From: Bombus terrestris
Taxonomy: Eukaryota > Arthropoda > Insecta > Hymenoptera > Apidae
Assembly (NCBI RefSeq): GCF_910591885.1
Contig: NC_063272.1
Location: forward strand, 13,032,364-13,096,363
Reading direction: 5' to 3'
Length of the DNA: 64,000 nucleotides
Under the pieces are notes generated by a model. The model worked only from the letters and a program-made list of their open reading frames with translations, did not search any database and was not told the origin of the DNA. Shown piece by piece: positions 27,301 through 40,200 of the stretch (within the stretch, counting starts at the first letter, position 1; each line of letters starts with the position of its first letter). The position numbers were made by a program, and so were the translations under genes.

Positions 27301-29173
27301 ATGTTTATTCTTATCTAAATGATACAATTCTTACACACACCTTCTACAGCTTGTAACTTTTTTGCTTCCATCTGTCTTATGATCTTGGCTACTTCGCGAT
27401 CGACGTACATTTCGAACGCCAAATCGTCATATGGGGATGTGTAATGGGGATTATACGGTGCATCTCCTTGGCCAGTGAGCTCTTGCCCGTAAGGTTCACC
27501 GAGAATGTTAATAGCGATAAGACCGACCTACAATCCCAAATGCGGTTGTAATATTTTTCGTTGCATATGGACCATGATTAAAGATCATATACCTGCTGAT
27601 AAACATTGTGCGCGTTACTGTGCGGTTTATGAAGTCTTAGTTTTAGCGTGACCGCCTCTGTTTCTGGGAGGGCAACGCTTTTCAGCTCTCTACTTTTGTA
27701 CATGGTCGAGGCATTGTCGGACAACGTAATATAACCCAAATAACTGAACTCTGTCGTCACGGATGCATTCTCTTCCCTCGATGTCCAAATCTCCAATTTT
27801 TCAGCTGCAAGCATTTGATGTAAGCATTATTAAGTTGCTCTCTCGTTAACGCGTTGTTCGAAGAAGAAGAGAGGAATTTATAAACAATGAAGAGTAGAAC
27901 GTTGCGCGGTATTCAGCCTTGAGTAGAATAAGAAACGGGGATGAAACGAGAAGGGCAAAACGTAGCCAGGGCAAAACGAAGGGCCAGACCTAGCCTGGGG
28001 AAATTGAGGTTGCCGTACTAATTTGATTTTCATTGTTACTGAATTGCTTACCGGAGAAACTCGGCAGTTTCTGTTACACCGTGATATTAAATTTTCATAA
28101 AATGATTCACGGTAAGAAATAAAGAGAAAGATAATAACTTGATAAATGTATTATACGTTGCGTTGTTTGCAGCGATGGAAACTTACGAATTAAATATTGA
28201 TGAGCCAAGACTTGTATCCTCGTAAGCTTCGTCGGGCCATGAAGGCGCAGAATGAGTTCTTGAGGATATGTACATCTTCTTGAACTCTGCCAGCCTCTTA
28301 CCGTCGGTCCATGAACGTTCAGCTCCAACGAAGAGTGTCTATCTTCTTCGCCTGCGATTATTTAAAATGTTATAATCTTAAATAAAACGAAGCATATTTT
28401 ATAAAATTGCAATAAGTATTATCGTTGTTGCAAATGGATTTTATTTTAAAGATTCCGGCATTGTATGGAGAAAATTTTTGATCGAATATATTCGATTCCT
28501 ACTGAAAATTTAACCAAAGTTCCATTTATGTATCGTTTCTATTTCGAGCTATTATATGCTTCTGCTTTCTGAATAAAAATGGAGATTGTAAGAGATGTAA
28601 TCAATAATGTTTTAACTCTGAAATTATTCTTTCCACGATGGACCGTTAACACGAGACCTTGTCACGCAATACCGTACCTTAGCTTACGCTTTATAATCAT
28701 AACAACGAGAGAAACGTGTTACTTGGCTATTTTTGTGCGATTACATACTTATAATCGAAAATACTTAATCTAATATTTAATAGCTCGGTAAGGTGTTATC
28801 CAGGCATCGATTACAGCTTCATTACGTTCGAGGGCAATCTATACAATCTGTAATGAGACGCGGTGAAGCACGTGTCGAGTCGTTGTCGTTAACTTGTTTT
28901 CTTCTAAAGCAGAAATTCTCGAAAAATGAAATCTTTTCCGCGTGGATAGAAAAAAAAATCGATGTTCGCGTGTGCAGACGATTTCGCAATTTTATACCCT
29001 TCTGATTTATACCGATGAATATTATTTTATCGTATATCTTTGCGCTGTCAATCCTCGGATCTGCAGTAATTTATACACCTCGAGGTTATCATCGTTCGAT
29101 ATATTTCACAATCACAATCTGATGTTCTCTTACTGGTTGCGTACACGACGTTGAATCCGATTTTTCGTGGCAT
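24330..29173 (-). CDS. Cep104: Centrosomal protein 104 (CEP104)
   Basis: Cilium-tip microtubule protein. Sixteen exons: 29134-29173, 28187-28351, 27593-27804, 27341-27527, 27056-27267, 26776-26983, 26563-26710, 26378-26504, 26079-26305, 25724-25993, 25320-25533, 25060-25238, 24847-24992, 24671-24772, 24462-24587, 24330-24400; phases close at 877 residues. Order: N-terminal jelly-roll region (MPRKIGFNVVYATS; HGPTVRGWQSSRRCTYPQE; LAHQYLI), a coiled stretch (ERFEYASKLKVAMENLRKAG), disordered Ser/Pro linker, helical TOG-like array (exons 8-11), then Cys/His zinc fingers (CIFC..., CEACKQVVEIS, CDTCKQAIHE, CPLCSALVNQNKWREHL). The exon 7 acceptor is taken at GCAACAG, because upstream AGs create stops. 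Human homolog has 925 residues. Confidence 0.94.
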
Positions 29174-29774
29174 GTCGGGGGTGACGTCCTAGCGACGAAA
29201 ACAACGTATCGGTACCATATATACTAGAACGAAGACAGCAAAAAAAGAAACGTGTACAACAGGAGAAGGGGAAATGAAGAAAACGTCAAAATCTAAAAAC
29301 CACAGCCATCTGAAAGCTCGATAAGGGGTGCTAGCAAGTTTCACCCCGGCACGTAGGCAACGCCACTTGCACGTCTGGCCGCGGCGAAGCTTGCGACAGA
29401 ACTGACTAACTGCACCCGTTCCGCAAACGGATACTCTGATCTCGAGACCTCGAGCATTTTCGCTTGCCAGACTAGATACTCTCATATTTTTAAACTCTGT
29501 TATCGAGAAACGAAAAATCCGATGACCGATTGGAACAGCACGACTTGGTAACATTTTTTGGAACAAATTTGACGTTTCCAAAGGGGATGATGAAATAGCG
29601 GTGATAAATAGGATGTTGAAGGTCCTTTTGTCGCTAAATTTTATGTAATAAAAAATTATTCTTACTTATTTATAAATACGTAAAAAAATACATGTGGATT
29701 AATTCTGAAAGTTTATTTTGTTATATTATATATGATTACGCGTAGATAGCGTTTATAGCGTTGGGTATTTTTTT
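29174..29774. other. Intergenic upstream of Cep104
   Basis: About 600 bases, with a GC-richer core around 29,280-29,480 suited to a Cep104 promoter/5' UTR. A 130-codon minus-strand open frame (29,189-29,581) shows no domain and is not called. Confidence 0.55.
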
Positions 29775-29996
29775 TTACATCTTGGCTAGTTTCTGTACAT
29801 GGCACATTGTAGCACCGTCTTGCATTCTGCTCAAGTCGAAATATAGACTGTAATTTTGTAATGGATCAATAAACGGAGGCTGCGTGACGTCAGAGGGTGC
29901 GGCGAGGGTGGAATCGCTTGCTAGAATCGTTATACGCGTATCGTGACTATCGTGTCTCTCATTGACGACCACGTGTGCATACACGTGCTTTCCCAT
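29775..29996 (-). CDS. Small uncharacterised protein (73 residues)
   Basis: I do not recognise it. Single-exon frame from ATG 29996 to the stop at 29775-29777, between the Cep104 5' flank and the Dpm1 3' end (about 210 bases from the Dpm1 stop), on the same strand as both. The protein starts MGKHVYAHVVVNERHDSHD and ends MQDGATMCHVQKLAKM. It has no signal peptide, membrane segment or low complexity, and reads like a small folded cytosolic protein (alternating strand-like VYAHVVV and TRITILAS, then YSLYFDLSRM). GC content is above its flanks, which favours real coding. It could also be the last exon of a longer spliced gene. Confidence 0.6.
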   Translation of the reverse strand: MGKHVYAHVVVNERHDSHDTRITILASDSTLAAPSDVTQPPFIDPLQNYSLYFDLSRMQDGATMCHVQKLAKM

Positions 29997-30206
29997 TTTT
30001 AAAGCATGCTTTCATACTTTATTAATTTCAAAAAAAGGGACTGTCCTGGATTAAAACATATCGATTAGTGCATATAACTTAAGTGTTTATTGAAAAAACG
30101 CATATTAATATACAATCTTTTATTTATAGACATTTTGATTTATATATCTTTCTTTTCAAAATATGAGAAATGACTATTTTCATTTCTTTTCTTATTGCAT
30201 GTTATA

Positions 30207-31243
30207 TTACGTTGTTGCAAAGAGATATAGAAGACCTTTTGCAAACTGGAAAATTTCTGATCCTCCCAGCTTTGATTCTCCATAAACACGGTCGACGAAT
30301 GTGATTGGAACTTCTCCTATGGTGTATTTGAATTGCCTAGCTCTTACAATCATCTCCATCTGGAAGACATATCCCTTTGATATACAGGACTGAATAAGTT
30401 TCTCCAGTACATCTTTTTTGTATAGTCTGCAATTTCAGTACCATAAGATATGTATATATAGAATGTTATAACAAATTTACGTAAAATTAATGTCTAAGTT
30501 ATTTGCCTAAAACTTCCTGTGAGGTCACTGACACCTGGCCTCAGCAACAGTTGAGTCAAGAAATTTGCTCCCCTGCTTATTAATTTTCTCTTGAAATCCC
30601 AGCCATAAACTCCACCACCTTGCTCATACCTGGTGCCACTAATGATATCTAGATCAAGATATCTTTGCTGCTCTATCATTTTTGGTATAAACTTGGGCTA
30701 TAAAAATAAGAACATATGTTATATTCAATATTATTCTTAAGGCAAGTTTCCTCTTGAAGACAAAGATAAATACATGATGAGACAAATCTGCATCCATAAT
30801 AACAATAAAGTTCCCTGTAGCATGTTTAATCCCATGCATGTAAGCTGTGCCAAGCCCAAGTTTTTTTTCTCTCGGTCTCAAAATAATTTTGTTCTCTCCA
30901 TATACATTTTGCAGCTGTTTGGCCATGTCCAATGTTCCATCTGGTGAACCATCGTCTATCACGATAATCTCATAATCAAGTTCGCTAGAATGTTGCATAT
31001 TATCGCTTGACTGATCAATCGTTTTGATCTCATACTTATAATTGTCTAATTACAGAAGCGATGACTTCTTTCAGATTTGAGGTTATGTTGCCATGATAGT
31101 TACCTCTCATCCATATACTTCACGATAAGCCATATAATTATGGGTAAATTCTCAACTTCGTTATAGGTTGGAAGCAAAATCGAATACTTATCATTTTTCG
31201 CTAATTCTTTTATATCTTTTTTTGTCTGTTCTCTCTCGACCAT
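30207..31243 (-). CDS. Dpm1: Dolichol-phosphate mannosyltransferase catalytic subunit
   Basis: ER-face GT2 glycosyltransferase making dolichol-P-mannose from GDP-mannose for N-glycans, GPI anchors and O-/C-mannosylation. Exons 31104-31243, 30774-30984, 30507-30697, 30207-30426; frame closes at 253 residues. Markers: YSILLPTYNEVENLP, YEIIVIDDGSPDGT, REKKLGLGTAYMHG, MDADLSHH (metal-binding DxD), SGTRYEQGGGVYGWD, SRGANFLTQLLLRPG, GYVFQMEMIVRARQF and FVDRVYGESKLGG. As in other animal DPM1 there is no C-terminal membrane anchor, so it should rely on DPM2/DPM3. Intron 3 uses a GC donor (TTTAG|GCAAAT). Start taken at MVEREQTKKD; an in-frame ATG 30 codons upstream is less likely. Confidence 0.95.
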
Positions 31244-34190
31244 GGTTGACAGCAATACTCGATGGAGAGACGTGCCACGGACGAATCCTTCCTTATCAAG
31301 CGTCGCTCTAACAAAGGTAGCGCAACAATCCACGCGGCTTCGGAAAACTTATCAATAAAGCAGTCATCCTTCAATGACGTGTCTCGATGACGCTCCTTTA
31401 CGTCACGACATAGCGGTGCTTTCAACTTTCATTCATCGAGTCCTTAGACTCGTATGAAATGAATCATTTAAATATTTGAAAGTCTTGACAGTATGGAGTC
31501 TCAAATATCACCAGAGAACGACATTTACGGAATATATATATGAATCGAATAAAATCAAATACAAAACGCACTTTTAAGTATTTCTTAAAGTATGTCGGAA
31601 TACTTTTTTAATTTCAATTTTTTTATCAGAACATTCTTTCGATGAAAAGATTTGCCAGACATCGTCTCGAATCAAAGTTCACCATGATAAAACAGCAGCG
31701 AAACTTTATCTACGGGGTTGAAGGCTAGGTGCCAGGAACGTGCCGCGAGAAATTGGCATGGTTTATTAAGCAGGGCCATTTATCGTGTCAAAAATGCTTT
31801 GAGGAAGTGAAATTTGGCGACGTGACGAGGCATAAACATGGTACAATTACAATTAGTGAACTCGGTGCGAAAGTACGCAGACCGCCATAGCTTCCGTCGC
31901 GCGCAACAAAGGTCGACCAAACGGCATCCCCACCATAATGAGAGGCAACAGCGAACCACAGGCGACCCCCCACCGTCGACCTCGAGATCCTGTGGAGCAG
32001 CCGCTGTCCCGTCCCGAAGCAAACGACGCTCCTCGCCGCACTCTTTGGTCGTCTACGGACCTAGAGTGTTCGTTCTGTTCGCCAAACCCGTGTGATCAGC
32101 GTGTATCTCTGCGATTTAATCGACGTGTCGTCGGTACGTAAACCGGTGAAAAACGATGTGGTATAACGATCGCACGCGTGAGTCATGCTCGAAGGGCTTC
32201 GCCTACTCGAAATTCGCGCGATTATCGCAAGAGCCAGATAGGGTCAATTTAAAAAGGTCCCTGGTTGTCTTTCGAGAATTTGCGAAATCTCTCGTGGGTG
32301 TGTACGTGTGTGCATGTGTTCCTGTGGATGAAGAGTGTGATTTTACTGCGGTTTATCATTTACGATTGAAAGCTTCGTGCTTCTAGCGTTCTCTCGCAAC
32401 AGCTCGTGATCGCAACAGCTCATTGACGTGATTGTATTCTTGGTATTCTTCGTAGAACATAGGTCGACGTACTCGGCGATTGTCACCCGAGAGGTTCAAC
32501 GAAATTCTTAAACCGATCGTTTCATCTTAAAGTACAAAGAATCGCGAACGCCAGCGAAGAAGAGACAGCACGCGACTTTTTGCCCAAGTGCACTGCATTG
32601 GCTGACGCACAGTCTCTAGATGCAACTTTAAAACGATTCAATGGACACTGCAGAAGAATCACTGTTTGAGGTCGGGCACATGCAGCTATCGGGAAACATC
32701 TCTTTTAATTTTCGGCACGAAGGAAAGCATTGTCTTTTCTTAAAACGAAAGATCGGTATGGGATGAAAAGACGATACGGTCCACCGGCATCGCGTACAAG
32801 GGTGGTGACCTTCCTCGAAACCAGACAGACGTTAGATGGCCCAGATCTATCCGTCGTAATACTGCTGACATCGGGATTAATTAAACGAACGGCGACACTT
32901 ACTCGTCGTCGGTCGAGATTCCTTTCTGTATCTGCATCTTTCGAGACAATGATCGCGACAACGAAGGAGAGCAATATTCGTGGTCCAGGTAGCGAGTCAT
33001 ACAGAATTTTATAAGCTCAGAGACGAGTTTCCCGGATTTAGCAAAGGCTGACGAAGGAGCGGAGAATCGGGCAGACTGGCAAGCAAGCGGACTGGTTCGG
33101 GCAAATACCAGCAAGCATGGCGTACGCTGCACGAGGGGTAGATTGGTCCGCTCCGCACCCTGCGATCAATAAACCCGCCGAGAGGGAGCAGTTCCGTGAC
33201 GAACCGCACTACTCCGTTCTTCCGCCGCCCTTTCTCTTTCTCTTGCTCCGTCTCTCTTCTTGCCGCTCTTGCGTCGTTCGCCTCTCCCGTCCGCTGTCTT
33301 CTTTCTACCTAACCCATGCTATCAACGATTCAGCACGTGCACGCTGTATCACCGGCGCTTTTGAAAAACGACCGGCAACGTGTTCTAGAGTTCTAGGGAT
33401 TAGCACGAGCCGACGGACACTAAAGGCTTCGCGCACTTTCAGTTTCCACGCATTGATTTCCTTTTTCCCTGGCTTTTTTTCCTTTTTTCTTCCCCCGTTT
33501 TCGTCCGCTTCGCTTTTTAGCCCGCTTAAAACATCGACGCGCACAGGCCTCGTATATCATCGTGATTTCAGCCAGCCGAAAGCACATGCACTTCCTCCAG
33601 GATCTGGCTCAGCTGCAGCGCAAATTTCAATAAGGCTCCATTCCCGCATACATCGCCTCGTTTCTTTTCTGCTTCGCCAAGAAAGAAGTCACGCTGCTTT
33701 GACTAACATCGCGATAAAATATCGGTCGTATAAGAATGTAGAAACGTAGGAAACTATTAAGTACGACCGACGACGTGTTCCGCTTCCGCTTAATGGCATG
33801 CACTGGTTGTAGTCAAGCATGGCAAACTGCTTGACAAGCTTGCAAAAAATTCGGTGCGATCATCGTGTTATATAGAACCAGCGAACAGAGCTGGAGCATG
33901 AGCCGGCCAATCCAGTTGGCCTTGAACCGGACGGAGGTCACTCATAAAGGAAAGAAATCGGATATATTTATCGGTGTCACAAAGAGGAATTCGCATCTCC
34001 TTCCAGACGGGAAACGACTTACAATTAGGAAATACATAGTTTCTTTTCTCTCTGTCGTCAAGGCAACGCGAGGCTGTTGCGATCACGGCTGCGTGAGATT
34101 ATTTTTCTGGTGAGTCGTCCAGCTTCAAGCTCGCGTGTTTTTCTGTGAAATCAGGTGAGAATCAGTGCGATCAAGGAAGACAGGATCAGA
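31244..34190. other. Divergent intergenic region Dpm1 / Dscam1, probable Dscam1 promoter and 5' UTR
   Basis: About 2.9 kb, becoming CpG-rich and GC-richer from about 31,700 on, in contrast to the AT-rich left half. It should contain the Dpm1 promoter on the left and the Dscam1 promoter/5' UTR on the right. Several 60-210 codon frames on both strands (longest 33,117-33,749, plus) are low-complexity Ser/Arg/Leu-rich and give no domain, so none is called. Confidence 0.6.
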
Positions 34191-34278
34191 ATGTGGCGTG
34201 ATCCACCAGGAGGGGGGTGTAATATACCCACCTATCTAACGACGATGTTTATATTGGCTCTTCTGGCATTGACGAACG
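34191..34278 (+). CDS. Dscam1: Dscam1 exon 1, signal peptide
   Basis: Encodes MWRDPPGGGCNIPTYL followed by the hydrophobic core TTMFILALLALTN, then a consensus donor (CG|GTGAGT). The ATG is preceded by an in-frame TGA at 34146-34148 and the exon ends in phase 1, matching exon 2. Cleavage is likely just after the VACA residues at the start of exon 2. Confidence 0.9.
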
Positions 34279-37200
34279 GTGAGTCAACTAGCTTTAAAAA
34301 TATACATATGTCGCAGTAACAATGATAAGCGATGACCATGAGCCGTGATACTTCTTCCTTCGAATGAAATTGATCTTTATCTTGATCTTCATCTATCTCG
34401 TAACACAATATCTTGATTTGCAAGGAAACGGTTGAGTTATTAAGAGTACAGTAATCAGTCGAAAGAATGCGTCACTGCGTTCCAATCTTGTCCATCTAAT
34501 CGTATTCGCATCAAGCACGTATGACACGATGCAAGCCGTGAGGTCAGCAGCTGATGCGGTAATTTATCTTTCGTTTAGCAATGTTCGGGATAACACGTTC
34601 TCTGAACGTGCACACGATCAATAGGAGGATTAATCATAGCGAGACTGGTGAATTTTGCAGCTGCTATCAACGTCGCGAGTCCCTAAGATACCGCAATGCG
34701 ATTTTGCGACGAAAGTCTTTTGATCTTCTTTGAAAGGACACGGTGGCAGACGAAAAACAGTAAAATATTCGGTAGAATCGCAGAATGTAGAATCATCTCC
34801 GTATTTTGCATAAATCTTTAGGTTCTGTGTGATTCGTGGTACAATTTCGTCGGTTGGTGAGGAGGACGGATGAGAAACCAGTTGGACGGTAGTCGATGCA
34901 ATCTCGCGTTGCTTCATTTCGCATCCGTCAGCTCGTGAAAGGTCCACGAGAGGCGTAGGTAGGTAGAAACGGAGCACGGACTGCAGCTGCCGAAGAAAAG
35001 ATCAAGAGAGAGGGGAGAAGGAGGAAACCAAGGGAAAGGAACAGCTGCTGTTCCCAGAACCGACGGTTGTGCTTGAAAGAGAATCGTAGCTTGCCTGAGC
35101 ACCGTTCTCCGCCAGGTGAATCTTTTGATTTTGCGCCCGTCATACTCCCAACACGAGGCGCCTTGGCGATGATTCGACAGACGGTGGAAGATACTTTCCA
35201 TTAAAGCATAAAGAAGTAAAGATGTAACGGCGGGATATACGTGTACAAAAACCACGTCGTACAGCAAGGAAAGAAATGTTCGCTGTTACGAGCAAGAGAG
35301 TCGCTGAGTAGGTTTAAAATTAAATCAGAATGAAATCAAGCAAAACGATGGGAAACTCGTACTTGATCTGAAAGTTGCACGCTCGAATACCGTCGTATTT
35401 CCAATGGCGAAGGGAATATTTTCGTCGACGTGGCCCTTGCCATTTTAAACGATCTGCGGATTGTTCACCAGCGACACACTTATGGGCGATAAGTTATCGC
35501 CACTCGACCTCGCGCTTATATGCCATCGCGGTGAATTGTGAAACGAGGACTTGAAGAAAAAGAGGAGAGACGCGTTTTTTGGCCGCCGGTGTGCGGTGGT
35601 TGACTCGGAGCTTTTCAAAAGCCTTTATTCGATTGTTATGGCTGTCACGATCTTACGAGCTCCAACGCACACGCGTGGAAGCGTAGGCGCGTGAGTCACA
35701 CGCGCATCATTTCCATCGTGTGAACGGACAACACACCGTCACGTTACAGCCGCATACAAGCGCGTATCTTTGCTGGAAATATATTCTCGAAGCAGGGTAT
35801 CCGGACGTCTCAAAGCTTGCCTATATATGTATGTACATATAGATTACAGAGCGGTTATCGACCGGTAAGAATCTCGTCTGTGATACTTTGATCGTAAGCG
35901 CGTAATGCTGGAACTTAACGAAAAATGCTTTTACACCGGGCTTTTACCAGGTCACCGATCAATCCTCCTTCTCGCCTGTTTGCGACCGTGTTTTCTTAAT
36001 GACCAAACAGTTCATTCAACGGTCTATCCGATGGTTGTTTGAAATTATTGCGTTTCTTCCGTGTTTAAATTTACTCTATACAACGATGACGGCTGCAGGG
36101 ATGTAATTAGATTGGCACGATACACAAGCGGGAGCAAGGAACGATGCGAGAATAGATGGACTTCGAAGCCATGCAAGACCTGGGAAAACAGAAAGAAGCG
36201 GAGGGGATACGTGCGCTAAGATTCGATACGACGGAACTTCGGAACACCTGTTCCTCGTACCTGCGCACCTCTTGTCGTTCGCCTGGCCGGCGCAGCGTAC
36301 GCTTCGCTAACCGGTTCTTCGTGACTCGGATTTTACAACGTGCTACGTTTATCCGTTCTCGCCTTGTAACCGTGCGTTATAAACCGGTAGACAGTTACGC
36401 ACCACGAAAGTGGAACAAGGGACTCTTGTATAATCGTAAACACGCGGAAACTCGCATCGATGCTGGAGATAGCCGGAAAGTAAATCACCAGAACACTTTC
36501 GTCGGTGCGAGAAAATTTGTAACCTAGTTTAAAGCCGAATCTTATCGTAATCGTTGGCACGATACCGATCTTTACCATTGGCCACTCTCGTCGATGTACA
36601 TCGATGAAATCGGAATCTCTGCGACGGAAAAGGAATCACGCATTGCCGTCTCCCTTATGGTCACGTGACGTTGATAGCATATTATTCAATAGCAGACCGG
36701 CAACCTGTTGTTTGCTGCAATTGGCGACGCGCCAATTGAACGTGGGTGTCGCGTATCCTGGCGGAGGCCGATGATAAGCAAGGTTGAAAGACACGCAACT
36801 AAAGTTCCTTTCGTCAGTGACTGTTTCGATTAATTGATCTCCCTATATCGTTGCATCTGCTTCGTTGCATAGCGAATGATAGCCTCTCGAAGAAGCTGAG
36901 AGAACGATCGAAATCCTTGGTGCGTTCTCTTGATAAAGCAGGCGGTTCTTTCTGTTTCCGTAGTGGCTTGCGCTGAGGATGAATCTATGGGACCAGTATT
37001 CGTCAAGGAACCACCAAACCGAGTTGACTTCTCTAATGGAACCGGAGCTGTTGTCGAATGCCAGGCCAGAGGAAACCCCCAACCGGATATCATCTGGGTT
37101 CGTGCTGACGGAAGTGCTGTTGGAGACGTTCCTGGACTCAGACAGGTGCTTGCTTTTCTTTTCAAACAAATTACTAGAATTCCCATATCTTTTCTTTGCG

Positions 37201-40200
37201 TTCTTTGTACCATCTTTCAATTTCATCGAGAGCGATTGACTTCCCACTATCGAATGCTTGAACACCTACGTGTTATGCATTTACGTTACCGTCAGTCGTT
37301 TGACGATTAAGAAGGTCGAATTAATTGTCGCCTTATTAGATCGTTCTTTCGCAAATGAAAAAATCTTCTTGTGTCAGGTCTTACCGAACGGAAACTTGGT
37401 CTTCCCTCCTTTCCGCGCCGAGGATTATCGTCAAGAAGTTCATGCTCAGGTCTACAGTTGTTTGGCGCGTTCCCCAGCAGGTTCAGTTCACAGCCGAGAT
37501 GTTAACGTGAGAGCCGGTAAGTAGCTATCCTCTTTCATTCCAAAATTACACGGGAACCCTCGCCGTCGCCTGGCCATCTGTTATTCTTCTGGTTTTAACG
37601 GAATAACGCAGTGTACAAAGTTGGGTCAAATTTTGATGGACTACGAAGTAAAAGTAAAAGGCGTCTTGCCGTTGTCAAATTGTAAGAAAAGAGATTTATA
37701 GATCAATATTATCGTAAGATTCCTTTTTCTAAAAATGTTATACGGATTAATTTTATCAGATTACTTATAGAAGTTATTTAAGTTTTGAAGATGACAGTGG
37801 TACGACGTTAAAGATAGGCCAGGCACGGAGATTTAAAACGTTTTCTTTACAGCTGTTTCGAACAGCGAACGATCGAGTACCTACATAATCTGGTACATTT
37901 TTGGGTCAGTACTGCGCGTTTATCTATCGCGACACGTACGGTGAGCATACTACATCAGTGGCAATTATCGCCATTTCCTCCAACGATCAGGCAAAATTAG
38001 AGCAGGGCTTCCACGACGAGTAATCGCTGCCGCCGCCGTTGTTCGCAAGAACGTTCGCCGCTCATCGGTTTCTGGTCTGGTACTCGAACGGAAATCTATA
38101 ATTAGCGAGACCATTTCGTTTCGGCATTTCCGCTTGAAATTCTCGAAAATATTGCACAAATTTTTAATCGCTCATCGGACGCTGTAATTCGCGCGAACGT
38201 GCATCGTTGACCCAGTTGCACGATCCAGTTGAAAGGGCTCGAGTGCCAAAACTCTCTAGTACGAAATATTGGAAATGAGAAACGGAGACCGAAGAGCGGC
38301 GTTCGCTCGCAATTTTCGAGCGCGGACCGCGGGTCCTTTATTTTTTTTTAAAAACGACGAAATCGCAGTGGTGGCGCAGTACTACGACACGGACGTCAAC
38401 AAGGAGTACGCGATCCGTGGGAACAGTGCCATTTTGAAGTGTGTTGTTCCGTCCTTTGTCGCCGATTTCGTCAAGGTTCTGTCCTGGCATACCGATCAGG
38501 GAGAGGAGTTCGTACCTGGCGATGATTACGGTAGTCCTCGTGTTATTCGATCGAATCTAACGTTTAAGCCGGTCGTCTCGTCGTTCTTTCGAGCAGATCT
38601 ACCACTTTCTCTATACGTAGCGAAACCTATATAACGCATCTAACGAATGTACAAGGAAACGTCAGACGTCGCGTCGAATGATCGCGTGCTTGACGTTTAT
38701 CGAAGCAATTATCAACGGCAAGCAGCTATCCGCGAATCCATAGAAAATAGAGCAATGGACCGAAAGCGTAGGTCAATCGCTCTCTGCTCGCATAATCAAT
38801 GTATATGCACGCGAGAACATCGTTGACCGATCTCGTTAACGTTCTTTCCAGCTCGTTATTTCTACCGGGGAGCGCGCTGGCCCAAATAATTGGAGCACAT
38901 CGTCGACGTGGACGTGGACGTCAGACTTTCCTCCCTCAGCCTTCTCTCTACTTCTGGTTTCGCGCTCTCTCTGTTTAGCTTTCTTCTCCCGTATCTGTCT
39001 CGCCTACTCGCGTGCTTGCACATGCGTAGAAACGGGCGTACACACACTACACACGGGCACACACAGCCACAAAGTCAAAGTGCACCGATCGTTTGCCGAC
39101 GCGACGTGTCGACGTGCTCCTGCTGGATGTAAGCTTCTCTAAGCTCTCTCGCGGCTGCGGTGTAAGATGCGACCTAACGAATCGATCTGCTCGGCGAGAG
39201 ACGACGACGACGACGTCGACGAATACGTCACCGCGGAAGCTGTCGTCAACGTCGTGCGTCTCAACGTTGTTATTCGTTACGGAGTAATCTCGTTTCGCTC
39301 ACCCATGTTTTCCATATGTCGTCGTACTTGGTCGAAAACCACATCGACGACGAGCGTACACTGGTTTCCAGGGAACAATGAGATCGATAATGTTATGGTT
39401 CATTTCAGATTTCATTGCATAGTCCGTGCATGTGTAGATAATCGCCTCGAGTGCGTGGAAGAATCGCGCGAGCGGACGCGCATCGCTTACAACGCGGCTG
39501 ATTATCGCCACTTCCGTTTATTGTAGTTGTACACCAGTATTATCAGTCCGAAGTAAACAACGAGTACGTGATACGCGGCAACGCGGCTATACTCAAGTGC
39601 AGCATACCGAGCTTCGTCGCGGAGTTCGTTCAAGTAGTCGGCTGGCAGGACGATCAAGGAAACTCTTTTAATCCGGACGAGAAGAACGGTAGGGCTTTGG
39701 GGATAGGCTTTAAAAGGGATGATGAAAAAAGCTGGCAGCGAGTTACGTTTGTCAACGTCGTATGATACGGGGATCGACTGTAATCGATGTAAAAGAGAAA
39801 CGGTCCGGCAGATCTATTAACATTGTTATGCTAATAATCATATCGTGCGCTCCTATTTTCTCTAGTCGTGACTCAGTACTACGAAGCGGAGGTCGTGTCC
39901 GAATACGTAATACGCGGAAACGCAGCCATCGTGAAGTGCACCATACCCAGCTTCGTCGCGGAATTCGTGTCGGTTGACTCTTGGGTGGGAAGCGACGGTT
40001 CGACCTTCAGACCAACCAACGACTACGGTACTACGTTCATCGTCCTTGTCCTTTTTTCTGTTTCCTTTGTCGTAGCTCTCCTTCTGCTTTTGTCCGAATC
40101 GTCCGGACTGGGTCCCTCGAGTTTTTTTCTCTTCCTGGGGCGTTCCGTTTCCCGACAAACTTGGTAAAAGTTCAAAGTGGCACGTGGTAACGACTGGTTT

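Noticed and set aside
29189..29581. 130-codon minus-strand frame near the Cep104 start
   Set aside because: No recognisable features, and it overlaps the expected Cep104 promoter/5' UTR.
33117..33749. 210-codon plus-strand frame upstream of Dscam1
   Set aside because: Ser/Arg/Phe-rich, low complexity, no domain or homolog recognised; compatible with a CpG-rich 5' UTR or promoter.
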